A stretch of 37,619 nucleotides of DNA. It comes from Lachnospiraceae bacterium. Lineage in GTDB: Bacteria > Bacillota > Clostridia > Lachnospirales > Lachnospiraceae. The position numbers and the translations under genes are program-made. The stretch spans positions 1-37,619 of the forward strand of contig JAAWKU010000014.1 in the NCBI GenBank assembly GCA_022797535.1, written 5' to 3'. Position 1 is the stretch's first letter. Every line of letters starts with the position of its first letter. The notes under the pieces were generated by a model. The model saw only the letters and a program-made list of their open reading frames with translations. It made no database searches and was not told the origin of the DNA. This document shows positions 15,497-23,899 of this stretch, in pieces.

Positions 15497-17782
15497 ATGC
15501 ATCTGGGAAAACGGAAGGAATATAAGGTTACAGGGCAGAAGGTTGCTCTGACGTTCGAGCATGGCAGAGGGGAGATCTGGGCGGTAACGCCCCAGATCAT
15601 CAATGTATTCTGCGGTCTGGAGAGCGACACCCACGATTCCAAGGCCATTCTGGGAGAAAAAGAAGAGGCGGTGGAACTGTCCCTGGAGGACCGGGAGGAT
15701 GGTTTGTGGATACACACGGGTGCTCTGTCCGTCCGTGTCTGCGACGGATTTTATGTGGATTTTTATGATGAGAAAGGCAATGTCGTATGTCAGGACTATC
15801 GGGGAGAGCGACAGCCATTGCAGGTGGTGAGCGATGAAGCGCTGAAAATCCTGGCCAGCGAGGGGCACAAGGCCGGCAGAGGAATGGACCATGCCTTTGA
15901 TATACTCAAGTGTCTGCCCGAGGACGCTCATTTTTATGGCCTGGGAGACAAGACGGGCTTTCTGGATAAGCGGGGTTACGACTATGAGATGTGGAACACG
16001 GACAACCCGGATCCCCAGGTGGACAGTTTTAAGGCATTGTACAAATCCATTCCTTTTTTCACAGCGCTGACAGGGGAACATGTATACGGCATTTTTTTGG
16101 ATAACACATATAAGACTTTCTTCAACATGGGACAGGAGTCCGAGGCGTATTACTATTTCGGCGCGGCGGAGGGCAATTTGGATTACTACTACATGGCGGG
16201 GAATTCCATGGCGGAAGTGTTATCCCATTATACCCGTCTCACGGGAACCTGCCCTCTGCCCCAGAAGTGGACGCTGGGATACCATCAGTCCAGATGGGGA
16301 TACACCACATGGGAGGATATGGAGGAGATCGCCCGGGGGATGCGGGAGCGGGACATTCCCTGCGACGCTATTCACTTTGACATCGACTATATGCAAAATT
16401 ACAAAGTTTTTACCTGGAATCAGGAGCGCTATCACGGCGATGCGGCGGGCTATCTGAAAACCCTGGCCCGGCGGGGCTTTAAGCCGGTGACTATCAACGA
16501 TCCGGGAGTGAAGAAAGAGACGGGGTATGCTATCTACGAGGAAGGTGTGGAGAAAGGATATTTTGCCAGGACACCGGAGGGTCAGGTCTATATCAACGCC
16601 GTGTGGCCTGGTGACGCGGCTTTCCCGGATTTTGGCAACCCTGAAGTACGGCAGTGGTGGGGCGAGAACCAGAAGTTCCTGCTGGAGCAGGGCGTACGGG
16701 GTATCTGGAACGATATGAATGAGCCTGCCAGCTTTAAGGGGCCTCTGCCTGAGGACGTGGTGTTCACGGATGAGGACAAGCCGGCGAACCATGCCAGAAT
16801 GCACAATGTGTACGGACATCTTATGGCCAGGGGAACCTATGAAGGATTAAAGCGTCTGGATGGCCGCAGACCCTTTGTGATCACCAGGGCCTGTTACGCG
16901 GGAAGTCAGAAATATGCCACTTGCTGGACCGGTGATAATCACAGCATCTGGGCGCATTTACAGATGGCGATTCCCCAGTTGTGTAATCTGGGGCTGTCTG
17001 GGATGCCCTTTGCGGGTACGGATGTGGGAGGATTCGGATCTGACACCACTGGAGAGCTGCTGGCCCGCTGGGTGCAGGTGGGATGTTTCTCCCCCCTGTT
17101 CCGCAATCATTCCGCCATGGGAACCAGGCCTCAGGAACCCTGGCAGTTTGGGCAGCAGATCCTGGACATCTATCGGAAATATGTGAAGCTGCGCTATCGC
17201 TGGATTCCCTATATCTATGATCTGTTCCGGGAGACGGAACAGACGGGGGCCCCGGTGATGCGGCCTCTGGTGTATCACTATGAAAAGGACGGGACGGCCA
17301 GGACCTGTAACGATGAATTTATGTTGGGAGACCGGATTCTGGCAGCTCCTGTGGTCTATCAGGGCATGACCAGGAGGATGGTATATCTGCCGGAGGGGAT
17401 CTGGTACGATTACTGGACCGATGAACGGCATACCGGGCCCGCCTGGATCATCAAAGAAGCGCCCCTGGATGTGTGCCCTGTCTATGTGAAGGCCGGAAGC
17501 GCGATTCCCGCCATGGAACCTATGTCTTATGTGGGAGAGAAGGAAGAGGACGTGCTGCTCCTGGAAGTATTTCCGGGAACCGGACAATGGGAACATTATC
17601 AGGACAACGGAGAAGATTTCGCTTACCAGGGGGGAGAATTTAACCTGTATGGCATCGCGGTGGAGGAGGATGGTGCAGTGCGGTGCAGACTGGACTACCA
17701 TGGGTACGGGAAGACCTACCGAAAAGTGCGGATCTGCAGGTTCGGAACCTTTACGGAGTTGGAAGTGGAGACGGCGGAGTAA
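15497..17782 (+). CDS. GH31 alpha-glucosidase
   Basis: 761 residues, no signal peptide. The N-terminal beta-sandwich contains the family pattern DAHFYGLGDKTGFLDKRG. The barrel carries the GH31 signature GIWNDMNEPASF with nucleophile Asp406, and WTGDNHSIW with acid/base Asp480. A C-terminal beta domain of the DUF5110 kind follows (PVYVKAGSAIPAMEPM onward). It should release glucose from the non-reducing ends of malto- or isomalto-oligosaccharides in the cytoplasm, the last step after pullulanase and debranching enzyme. GH31 also includes alpha-xylosidases; the context favours alpha-glucosidase. It is the last gene of the operon, with AAGGAAC before the start and a large terminator after. Confidence 0.9.
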   Translation: MHLGKRKEYKVTGQKVALTFEHGRGEIWAVTPQIINVFCGLESDTHDSKAILGEKEEAVELSLEDREDGLWIHTGALSVRVCDGFYVDFYDEKGNVVCQDYRGERQPLQVVSDEALKILASEGHKAGRGMDHAFDILKCLPEDAHFYGLGDKTGFLDKRGYDYEMWNTDNPDPQVDSFKALYKSIPFFTALTGEHVYGIFLDNTYKTFFNMGQESEAYYYFGAAEGNLDYYYMAGNSMAEVLSHYTRLTGTCPLPQKWTLGYHQSRWGYTTWEDMEEIARGMRERDIPCDAIHFDIDYMQNYKVFTWNQERYHGDAAGYLKTLARRGFKPVTINDPGVKKETGYAIYEEGVEKGYFARTPEGQVYINAVWPGDAAFPDFGNPEVRQWWGENQKFLLEQGVRGIWNDMNEPASFKGPLPEDVVFTDEDKPANHARMHNVYGHLMARGTYEGLKRLDGRRPFVITRACYAGSQKYATCWTGDNHSIWAHLQMAIPQLCNLGLSGMPFAGTDVGGFGSDTTGELLARWVQVGCFSPLFRNHSAMGTRPQEPWQFGQQILDIYRKYVKLRYRWIPYIYDLFRETEQTGAPVMRPLVYHYEKDGTARTCNDEFMLGDRILAAPVVYQGMTRRMVYLPEGIWYDYWTDERHTGPAWIIKEAPLDVCPVYVKAGSAIPAMEPMSYVGEKEEDVLLLEVFPGTGQWEHYQDNGEDFAYQGGEFNLYGIAVEEDGAVRCRLDYHGYGKTYRKVRICRFGTFTELEVETAE

Positions 17783-17783
17783 T

Positions 17784-17834
17784 AAAGAACAAAAAATCTT
17801 AGGACAGACAGTGTCCTAAGATTTTTGTTCTTTA
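17784..17834. terminator. Large bidirectional terminator
   Basis: A 22-23 bp stem with one bulge: arms 17784-17806 and 17812-17834, loop GACAG. The arms include AATCTTAGGACA/TGTCCTAAGATT. T-rich sequence flanks it on both strands. It ends the GH31 operon on plus and, on minus, the small ORF at 17872-18027. Confidence 0.8.
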
Positions 17835-17871
17835 TTTAATTTTCTATTTAGTTTTCTATTCGGTTCTTGTA

Positions 17872-18027
17872 TCAGTTATCAATCTGCCGACACTCAATCT
17901 CCAGGAGAAGACCGTTCTGAAGAGATACCCGTAGCTTATTCTCCTTGTCATTGGTCTCAATATCGCTGATTCCGATATCATCCGCATCGTTGAGCAACTC
18001 AAATAGCTTATCCTTAAAGTAGTCCAT
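17872..18027 (-). CDS. Small acidic protein of unknown function (51 aa)
   Basis: The ATG at 18027 is preceded by AAAGGAGAAGG, a good ribosome-binding site. The 51-residue product starts MDYFKDKLFELLNDADDIGI and ends in CRQIDN. It is acidic (many Asp and Glu), with a predicted N-terminal helix followed by short strands (NKLRVSLQNGLLLEIEC), and has no signal peptide or membrane segment. I do not recognise the family. It is divergent from a small XRE regulator with repeated ATACTTGT motifs between, and has its own terminator. An antitoxin, an anti-regulator or a phage-derived control protein are possible, but none can be shown from sequence. Confidence 0.6.
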   Translation of the reverse strand: MDYFKDKLFELLNDADDIGISDIETNDKENKLRVSLQNGLLLEIECRQIDN

Positions 18028-18103
18028 ACCCTTCTCCTTTCACAGAATACGAAATTCTGTTTGCAATTTGATATAAAGATTTACTATTAGTAAATGGTCT
18101 ATA

Positions 18104-18290
18104 ATACTTGTATTCTAATACTTATAGTAGACCGTATATATACTATAGCAAGTAATATAGGACAATGCAAGCATAAAGGGTCAACAAATTTCGACAGAAT
18201 GCGACAATATACAATTTCAGAGAGAACATACATTTCTGTGTTTAGAATTCTAATACTTGTTTAGGGTTATCAAAGGACTATAACAAGTAT
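18104..18290. promoter_or_regulatory. Divergent control region with four ATACTTGT-type sites
   Basis: Copies: ATACTTGT 18104-18111, ATACTTAT 18118-18125, ATACTTGT 18253-18260, and the inverse ACAAGTAT 18283-18290. The last two overlap the likely promoter of the XRE gene, TTGTTT (18257-18262), 16 bp, TATAAC (18279-18284). A perfect TAGAATTCTA palindrome is at 18243-18252 and a TATAGTA/TACTATA inverted pair at 18123-18147. The whole 313-bp gap is AT-rich and otherwise empty. These are probably binding sites of the XRE protein. Confidence 0.55.
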
Positions 18291-18340
18291 AGAATTATAT
18301 TGTTTGAATACATAAAAATACGTATTTCAGAGGTGATAAT

Positions 18341-18574
18341 GTGGAAGAAGATTTTGGTAGTTTGGAAATTCGTTTAAACGAATTGCTGAAACAAAAGGGG
18401 TTGAGCAAAAACAAGCTATCACACAAAGCAGAGATGAATTGGAAACAGATTGACAATTATTGCACAAATAATATTTCCCGGCTGGATGTGTTTGTTCTTT
18501 GCAAACTCTGCACCGTCTTGGATTGCAGGATAGAGGATTTGCTGGTTTTCTATCCTCCTGACAAAAAGAAGTAA
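18341..18574 (+). CDS. Small XRE-family transcriptional regulator
   Basis: 77 residues, almost entirely one Cro/C1-type helix-turn-helix (RLNELLKQKGLSKNKLSHKA, then NWKQIDNYCTNNISRLDVFV). The start is GTG 18341 with AGAGGTGA about 5 nt upstream. Proteins of this size and pattern (HTH_26-like) act as dimeric local regulators. It stands alone between its own promoter region and a terminator, divergent from the 51-aa ORF, and probably controls both. Confidence 0.85.
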   Translation: MEEDFGSLEIRLNELLKQKGLSKNKLSHKAEMNWKQIDNYCTNNISRLDVFVLCKLCTVLDCRIEDLLVFYPPDKKK

Positions 18575-18615
18575 AAAGGGGAACGCTGGCGCTTGATACC
18601 GGCGTTCCCTTTTTT
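18573..18615. terminator. Bidirectional terminator between XRE and GH2 genes
   Basis: Stem GGGAACGCTGG / CCGGCGTTCCC (one G-T pair), 9-11 nt loop, five A before and six T after (18610-18615). It serves the XRE gene on plus and the convergent GH2 gene on minus. Confidence 0.8.
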
Positions 18616-18628
18616 ACGGGAGTATCCG

Positions 18629-20287
18629 TTATTGCTCCTCAAACAACTCTTTTACCACTTCATAACAGAGCTTGGGCCGGCGGTATTCATCCAGAATCCC
18701 CTTATTGTTCATGGTGCGGGGCCTGCCGAACCATCCTTCTTCACTGATGCGGATATCACAGAACTGCCAGATGTAGATACCAGTGCAATCAGGGTGGGAG
18801 AGAACGGCTCTGATCTGTTCTTTCAGAGCTTTGGCCTGGTACTGTTCGCTCCATTTGGTGGCGTAGGTACTGCGGTGGCCATAGATTCCTCCTGCACCGA
18901 TCTCCGTGATCAGGAAGGGCTTTCCCTGTCCCTCTGTCTCCTCCTGTACCCAATTATATAAGTCCTTCAGGTATTCTTTCGCCGACGTGTCGTGATACCA
19001 GAGGGGATAGATATTGTAGGACACCACGTCGGGAAGGCCAAAGCAGATGTCCGACTTGAACTTGCAGCTGGCAAAGGAACAGGGACGGGAGGTATCCAGG
19101 GAACGGAGCAGGTCGAATTGCTGTCGGTAGCATTCCTTTCCATACTCGGTGTCGCTGGCGCATTCATTCAGGATGCCCCAGATATAGATGGAAGGATGGT
19201 TATAATGGAGCTCTACCATCTCCTTTATGACTTGTTCCGCCTGTCTCTCAAAGTGGGGATTCTGCATTTGTTCCAGACTCAGGCCCCGGGCATGGTTCTC
19301 CTCCCATACCAGGATCCCCTGCTCGTCGCAGAGATCCAGGAATACCTCGTCGTTGGGATAATGGGCGGTGCGCACGGAGTTGGCTCCCAGATGCCTGATC
19401 AGAGCCAGATCCCCCGCCATGGCCGCAAAGGGCAGTGCGCATCCGAACTGCGGATGATCCTCATGGCGGCATACCCCCTTGATGCGCAGGGGTTTTCCAT
19501 TTAACAGGATCTGCCGGCCCTCAATGTCCACTTCCCGGAAGCCAAAACGGTCAATCAGGTCATCATAGGGCTGTTCCCCTTTTTGGAGAACAGCCTGGGC
19601 CTCATACAGAACGGGGGATTCGGGAAGCCATGGCTGAACCTCTTCAAAGGAGAGTTCTCCCCTGTGGACGCTTCTGCCCCGGGGCAGAGACAGCCTGGGA
19701 AAGCGCAGGGATTGTCCCGCAAGGGTAATCCGCATGTCCACCGGCTCCATCTCGCACAGGTTTTGGACGGCAGCCTCCACCTGCGCGTGCCAGTGACCAT
19801 CTCGGAAGAAGGGTGTAATATGAAGATATTCCAGATAGGACGTGCCCACCTGTTCCAGCACCACGGGCCGGGAGACACCGCCATAGGACATATAATCGTT
19901 GGGCACATGCAGCGCGCTCTTTTCCGAAAAACGATTGTCCGCGATGATTTCCAGGGTGTGCAGGCCTCCGGGGACAGCCCGGGCCACGGCGGAAAAGGCG
20001 GTATAGGCATTGTAATGCTCGGCAATGATCTGTCCGTCCAAAAGGACGGTGGCTGTGTGGCTCACGCCCTTGCAGGTGATCAAAAGGTTGCCCTCCGCCT
20101 GAAACTGTGTGGTATAACGCCCCTCCCCCCGGTACAGGCCGAAACCGGGATAATTCTCCCAACAGCCAGGTGTGGGAACCTGGAACTGCTTCCCGGCAAA
20201 TTCACCCTGAAGAGGGCAGAACTGCCATAGCTTTCCGGTAAGTTCCTCCTGTTTTCTGATGCGGTGTGTGGTAAACGTACGGATCAT
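18629..20287 (-). CDS. GH2 beta-glucuronidase-like enzyme, cytoplasmic
   Basis: 552 residues, no signal peptide. The jelly-roll (about 15-140, containing NDYMSYGGVSRPV), Ig-like (140-245) and barrel (250-552) domains are in the usual GH2 order. Acid/base Glu375 is in GILNECASD; nucleophile Glu462 is in LITEIGAGG. Asn527 and Lys529 (TMNNKG, followed by ILDEYRRPK) line up with the N-x-K motif that reads the carboxylate in beta-glucuronidases, so glucuronide hydrolysis is favoured over beta-galactosidase activity. The length is slightly below that of the E. coli enzyme (603). The start has AGGAGGAAGAC directly upstream. It stands alone, with no linked uxu or transporter genes except a distant OFA-type MFS. 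Confidence 0.85.
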   Translation of the reverse strand: MIRTFTTHRIRKQEELTGKLWQFCPLQGEFAGKQFQVPTPGCWENYPGFGLYRGEGRYTTQFQAEGNLLITCKGVSHTATVLLDGQIIAEHYNAYTAFSAVARAVPGGLHTLEIIADNRFSEKSALHVPNDYMSYGGVSRPVVLEQVGTSYLEYLHITPFFRDGHWHAQVEAAVQNLCEMEPVDMRITLAGQSLRFPRLSLPRGRSVHRGELSFEEVQPWLPESPVLYEAQAVLQKGEQPYDDLIDRFGFREVDIEGRQILLNGKPLRIKGVCRHEDHPQFGCALPFAAMAGDLALIRHLGANSVRTAHYPNDEVFLDLCDEQGILVWEENHARGLSLEQMQNPHFERQAEQVIKEMVELHYNHPSIYIWGILNECASDTEYGKECYRQQFDLLRSLDTSRPCSFASCKFKSDICFGLPDVVSYNIYPLWYHDTSAKEYLKDLYNWVQEETEGQGKPFLITEIGAGGIYGHRSTYATKWSEQYQAKALKEQIRAVLSHPDCTGIYIWQFCDIRISEEGWFGRPRTMNNKGILDEYRRPKLCYEVVKELFEEQ

Positions 20288-20425
20288 GTCTTCCTCCTGT
20301 ATTAAAAAATGTATCAGACGACTAAATATAGTTTACTTGAGAAAATATTAAAAATCAAGAATGAACAACGGCGGTCCCGCAACAAAACATAACAGACCAG
20401 GGCCTGAAATGTGATCTTTCGTTGA
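20288..20425. other. Intergenic region between divergent GH2 and ABC genes
   Basis: It holds the GH2 leader and presumably its promoter (TATATT on minus near 20325-20330, no convincing -35). I see no gene in it. Confidence 0.3.
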
Positions 20426-20454
20426 TAGACAGAAAAGATATCCGATTTTATAAT
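20426..20454 (+). promoter_or_regulatory. Promoter of the ABC transporter/XRE-AbrB operon
   Basis: TAGACA (20426-20431), 17 bp, TATAAT (20449-20454). Transcript start is expected near 20461, about 64 nt ahead of the ATPase start. Confidence 0.65.
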
Positions 20455-20524
20455 GTAAGAGAAAACGACAAAAGTGGGAAGAAAAAGAAAAAGAAGTAAA
20501 AATGGAATAGTGGGGGAAGAGGTT

Positions 20525-21373
20525 ATGGAACAGGTACTGAGTATACGAAACCTGTGTAAGAAATATCCCGATTTCCGGCTGCAGGATATTTCTTTTACGG
20601 TGAAAAAAGGGAGCATCATGGGATTGATCGGGCGCAACGGGGCGGGCAAGACCACCACGTTGAAGGCTATCATGAACCTGGTGCACCCCGACAGCGGGGA
20701 AATACTTTTCTGGGGTATGGAAATGAGGGAAGAGCGGGAGATCCGGCAGGGGGTCGGCTATGCCGCCGGGGGCGTGGGTTATTATCACAGAAAGCCCATA
20801 GGGGAAATCCTTCGGATTACCAAAAAGTTTTATCCGGGTTGGGAAGATGAGGCTTGTATTCGTTATCTAAATTTGTTTGCGCTGGATCCCGGCAAGCGGC
20901 TGTGGGAATTGTCCGAGGGTATGAAAGTAAAGTTTCACTTGACGCTTGCCCTGTCTCACCATGCCCGTTTACTGATTCTGGACGAGCCCACCAGCGGGCT
21001 GGACCCGGTGTCCCGGGAGGAATTGCTGGAGATTTTTATGGATCTGGCAGATCAGGGGACATCAATTCTTTTTTCCACCCATATAACGTCAGATCTGGAA
21101 AAATGCGCCGATGCTGTTACATACATTCAAAAGGGAAGAGTCCTGGCATCCCTGGAAACCGGGGACTTTGCGGAGCGTTACCGGCTGGCGGCCGTCTCCG
21201 GGAAGTTGACCAGAGCTCAAAGAGAATCAGCGCTGGGAGTCCGCCGCAGCAAAGCGGGACAGACCGCGCTGATCTTGAAAGGTCAGGAGGGCCCTTTCAG
21301 GGAAGAAGGAGTGATAATATCTCCCGCTGATCTGGAATCTATTATGGCTCATCTGGAGGAGGGAAGGTTATGA
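20525..21373 (+). CDS. ABC transporter ATP-binding protein (YtrB-like)
   Basis: 282 residues from ATG 20525 (AAGAGG upstream); an upstream GTG at 20474 would add 17 Lys/Arg-rich residues without homology. Walker A is GRNGAGKTTT. The signature is unusual, LSEGMKVKFHL instead of LSGGQ, as in YtrB/BcrA-type exporters. Walker B is LLILDEPTSGLDP. The switch histidine is in STHITSD. It powers the adjacent ABC-2-type permease, probably in drug, peptide or envelope-stress export. Its stop overlaps the permease start (ATGA). The third gene of the unit encodes a regulator, which fits a self-controlled stress-response transporter. Confidence 0.9.
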   Translation: MEQVLSIRNLCKKYPDFRLQDISFTVKKGSIMGLIGRNGAGKTTTLKAIMNLVHPDSGEILFWGMEMREEREIRQGVGYAAGGVGYYHRKPIGEILRITKKFYPGWEDEACIRYLNLFALDPGKRLWELSEGMKVKFHLTLALSHHARLLILDEPTSGLDPVSREELLEIFMDLADQGTSILFSTHITSDLEKCADAVTYIQKGRVLASLETGDFAERYRLAAVSGKLTRAQRESALGVRRSKAGQTALILKGQEGPFREEGVIISPADLESIMAHLEEGRL

Positions 21374-22029
21374 AACCACTGATGTATAAGGAATTTACGC
21401 TGTCTGCGGCTCCGTTAACTTATATCTTTGTGGCGTTCGGGCTGATGACTTTGATTCCCGGATATCCTATCCTTTTAGCCGGCTTCTTTATCTGCCTGGG
21501 AATTCTTTACACTTTTCAGTTTGCCAGGGAGTACAGTGACGTGCTGTATGCAGTGCTGCTGCCAGTTAAGAAGCGGGATGTGGTAAAGGCCCGGTATCTT
21601 TTTGTAGTATGCGTTCAGTGGGCGGGTATGCTTCTCTGCGGACTGCTGACGCTGTTGCGCATGACGGCGCTTCGGGAGGCGCAGGTGTATCAGGCGAATC
21701 CCATGATGAATGCCAATCTTACATTTCTGGGCTTCCTGCTGGTGATCATGACGCTGTTTAACACGCTCTTTCTGGGGGGCTTTTACAGGACGGCCTACTA
21801 CTATGGCAAACCCTTTATCCTGTTTAGCATTGCCGCCTTTGGAGTGGTGGGGGTGGGTGAAACGCTGCATCATATTTCCGGTCTGGGGTGGCTGAACGTA
21901 TCTTCCGGGGCTGGCGTGGGGGCGCAGGCTGTGGTATTATTGGGAGGAGCGGGAGTTTACGCAGCGGGTACCCTGCTGTCCATGAAGCGCTCAGAAGAAC
22001 GGTTTGAGAAGATGGATCTGGGAGGTTAA
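21370..22029 (+). CDS. ABC-2 type transporter permease
   Basis: 219 residues with about six transmembrane helices (PLTYIFVAFGLMTLIPGYPI; TFLGFLLVIMTLFNTLFLGG; GAGVGAQAVVLLGGAGVYAAG) and a short Lys/Glu-rich tail. It resembles the small ABC-2 permeases that pair with YtrB-like ATPases. The start overlaps the ATPase stop by 4 nt and GGAGGGAAGG precedes it. The substrate is unknown. Confidence 0.85.
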   Translation: MKPLMYKEFTLSAAPLTYIFVAFGLMTLIPGYPILLAGFFICLGILYTFQFAREYSDVLYAVLLPVKKRDVVKARYLFVVCVQWAGMLLCGLLTLLRMTALREAQVYQANPMMNANLTFLGFLLVIMTLFNTLFLGGFYRTAYYYGKPFILFSIAAFGVVGVGETLHHISGLGWLNVSSGAGVGAQAVVLLGGAGVYAAGTLLSMKRSEERFEKMDLGG

Positions 22030-22033
22030 ATCC

Positions 22034-22462
22034 ATGCTGAGTGAGAATCTATATCATCTACGGAAACTACATAAGCTGTCCCAGGAACAGGTGGCGGAGT
22101 GCCTGGACGTGTCCCGGCAGGCTGTAGCCAAGTGGGAGAGCGGGGAGACGGCTCCGGACATTCACAACTGTTTGGCGCTGGCCGAACTGTATGATGTGTC
22201 TCTGGATGATTTGGTCAATTATGAAAGCACTGGTGACAGTATGATGGTTCCTCCCAGAGGAAAACATCTTTTTGGGGTGGTGACGGTGGGAGAAAAGGGT
22301 CAAATCGTGATTCCCAAACAGGCCAGGAAGATTTTCCATATCGAGGCAGGAGATCGGCTGGTGGTGCTGGGGGATGAGGCCCAGGGCATAGCCATGGTTA
22401 AAGCAGAAGAGATGATGCATTTTTTAAACAGGGTGCAGCAGGCCATGGGGGAGCAGGAATAA
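22034..22462 (+). CDS. XRE/AbrB two-domain transcriptional regulator
   Basis: 142 residues from ATG 22034 (GGAGG 8 nt upstream). Residues 5-62 are a Cro/C1 helix-turn-helix (LRKLHKLSQEQVAECLDVSR, QAVAKWESGETAPDI). Residues about 82-125 are a SpoVT/AbrB swapped-hairpin domain (VTVGEKGQIVIPKQARKIF, GDRLVVLGDE), which may be a second DNA-binding or dimerisation module. Last gene of the ABC operon, 4 nt after the permease stop; it probably controls that operon. Confidence 0.85.
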   Translation: MLSENLYHLRKLHKLSQEQVAECLDVSRQAVAKWESGETAPDIHNCLALAELYDVSLDDLVNYESTGDSMMVPPRGKHLFGVVTVGEKGQIVIPKQARKIFHIEAGDRLVVLGDEAQGIAMVKAEEMMHFLNRVQQAMGEQE

Positions 22463-22478
22463 TTACGGCATATCTAAA

Positions 22479-22522
22479 GGGGCTGCCGCTTTACGGTTTT
22501 TCACCATTAAAGCGGCAGCCCC
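22479..22522. terminator. Strong stem-loop between convergent genes
   Basis: Perfect 15-bp stem GGGGCTGCCGCTTTA (22479-22493) and TAAAGCGGCAGCCCC (22508-22522), 14-nt loop. No proper T-run follows on either strand. Its place between convergent genes suggests a bidirectional terminator or transcript-end stabiliser. Confidence 0.6.
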
Positions 22523-22579
22523 CGTGAGCTTTTCAGTCAACTTAACTCATATCCATGAATCCGGGTATCTTGCGTCAAG

Positions 22580-23899
22580 TCAGGCGGCTTTTTCATTCTT
22601 AACCTTCTTGCCCCCTACCAGGAAGAAACTGCACAACAGGGCGATCACATACAACACGATGGTGACATACAACACGGTCTGGTATCCCACAGGGTTTACC
22701 AGAGTGCTGCCGCCATGTCCGTCACTGACTTCCACCATCTCTCCCACATGTCCTACAATGAAGGTTGCAAGCTGGTTGCCTGTAAGACCCGCGATGGCCC
22801 AGGCGGAAAGGGTGATACCGTGGATGGCGCTGATGTTCTGCATACCGTAGTGGTCTGATAACAGGGTGGGTACATTGCTGAAGCCGCCGCCGTAACCTGC
22901 GTTTACCACAAACAGCAGCACCAGCACCAGGATCATCAGCAGGGTATGTACGCCCATATCCGCAATGCCTCTGGTCAGGATCACCAGCCCGGTGGCGATA
23001 ATGGACAGGATGATCATGATCTTGTATACGGTGTTCCGATCCTTCATGGTGTCCGCCCATGCGGAGAAGCCCAGGCGGCCGCCGGCGTTAAATACGGCGG
23101 TGACGGAGGACAGTATCCCGGCCATGCCTGCCAGGCCGATGCACTTGATAATCATTTTCTCCTGAGAAATCAGCGCCAGGCCGCAGGTGATGTTGATATA
23201 GAACATGAGCCAGATGCCGATGAACACCACGGGTTTAGATCTGATCACATCCAGAGCTTTCGCGCCCTTCTCCTGGGAAGCAGGCTCATGCCAGTCCGCA
23301 GGCTTGGCCAGCAGCAGATGTCCTGCAAACATCATCACAAAGTACACGCAGGCCAGAATCAGGAACATCTTGTAGATGCCACCCTCCCCCAGGGAGTTTA
23401 ACAATGCCTGCATGATGGGACTGGCAATGGCTTTGGCGGCGCCAAAGCCTGCCACAGCCAGTCCTGTTGCCAGTCCTTTGCGGTCCTGGAACCAAAGCAT
23501 CAGGGTTTTTACAGGGGACAGATAACCTGTTCCCAGGCCGATGCCCATGATAAAACCGTAGCAGATATAGATGCCGATCAGGGCCAGCGGGCTGTGCTGA
23601 TGTGTGCCGCCATACCAGATAAAGAAGCCGGTGCCTGCCATACCGGCGGCAAAACAGATGGCGGCGATCAGCGAGGAACGATGGATGTCTTTTTCCACCA
23701 CATTGCCCAGAAAGGCGGCGGACATGCCCAGGAAAAAGATGGCGAAACTGAACGCCCACTCCGTAGCGCTTTTGGAGAAGCCGATATAGTCGGCGATTTC
23801 CTGACTGAAGATGGACCAGCAGTATACCGTGCCGATGCTGCAATGTAGCAACAGCGCCGGGATAGCGGCGCGAATCCATTTGTTTTGAATGTTTTTCAT
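22580..23899 (-). CDS. OFA-family MFS transporter (oxalate/formate antiporter-like)
   Basis: 439 residues with twelve predicted membrane helices. LLHCSIGTVYCWSIFSQEIA in helix 1 and GIGLGTGYLSPVKTLMLWFQ in helices 4-5 are typical of the OxlT/OFA group; DRKGLATGLAVAGFG is the MFS loop. Members exchange small carboxylates or related acids across the cytoplasmic membrane; the substrate is not readable. The start has AGGAGAGGAT upstream. Monocistronic by context: a divergent gene lies ahead and a convergent hairpin behind. Confidence 0.88.
   Translation of the reverse strand: MKNIQNKWIRAAIPALLLHCSIGTVYCWSIFSQEIADYIGFSKSATEWAFSFAIFFLGMSAAFLGNVVEKDIHRSSLIAAICFAAGMAGTGFFIWYGGTHQHSPLALIGIYICYGFIMGIGLGTGYLSPVKTLMLWFQDRKGLATGLAVAGFGAAKAIASPIMQALLNSLGEGGIYKMFLILACVYFVMMFAGHLLLAKPADWHEPASQEKGAKALDVIRSKPVVFIGIWLMFYINITCGLALISQEKMIIKCIGLAGMAGILSSVTAVFNAGGRLGFSAWADTMKDRNTVYKIMIILSIIATGLVILTRGIADMGVHTLLMILVLVLLFVVNAGYGGGFSNVPTLLSDHYGMQNISAIHGITLSAWAIAGLTGNQLATFIVGHVGEMVEVSDGHGGSTLVNPVGYQTVLYVTIVLYVIALLCSFFLVGGKKVKNEKAA

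Noticed and set aside
20422..20454. Alternative -35 TTGATA at 20422-20427 for the ABC operon
   Set aside because: Its spacing to TATAAT is 21 bp, too long; TAGACA at 20426-20431 gives 17 bp.
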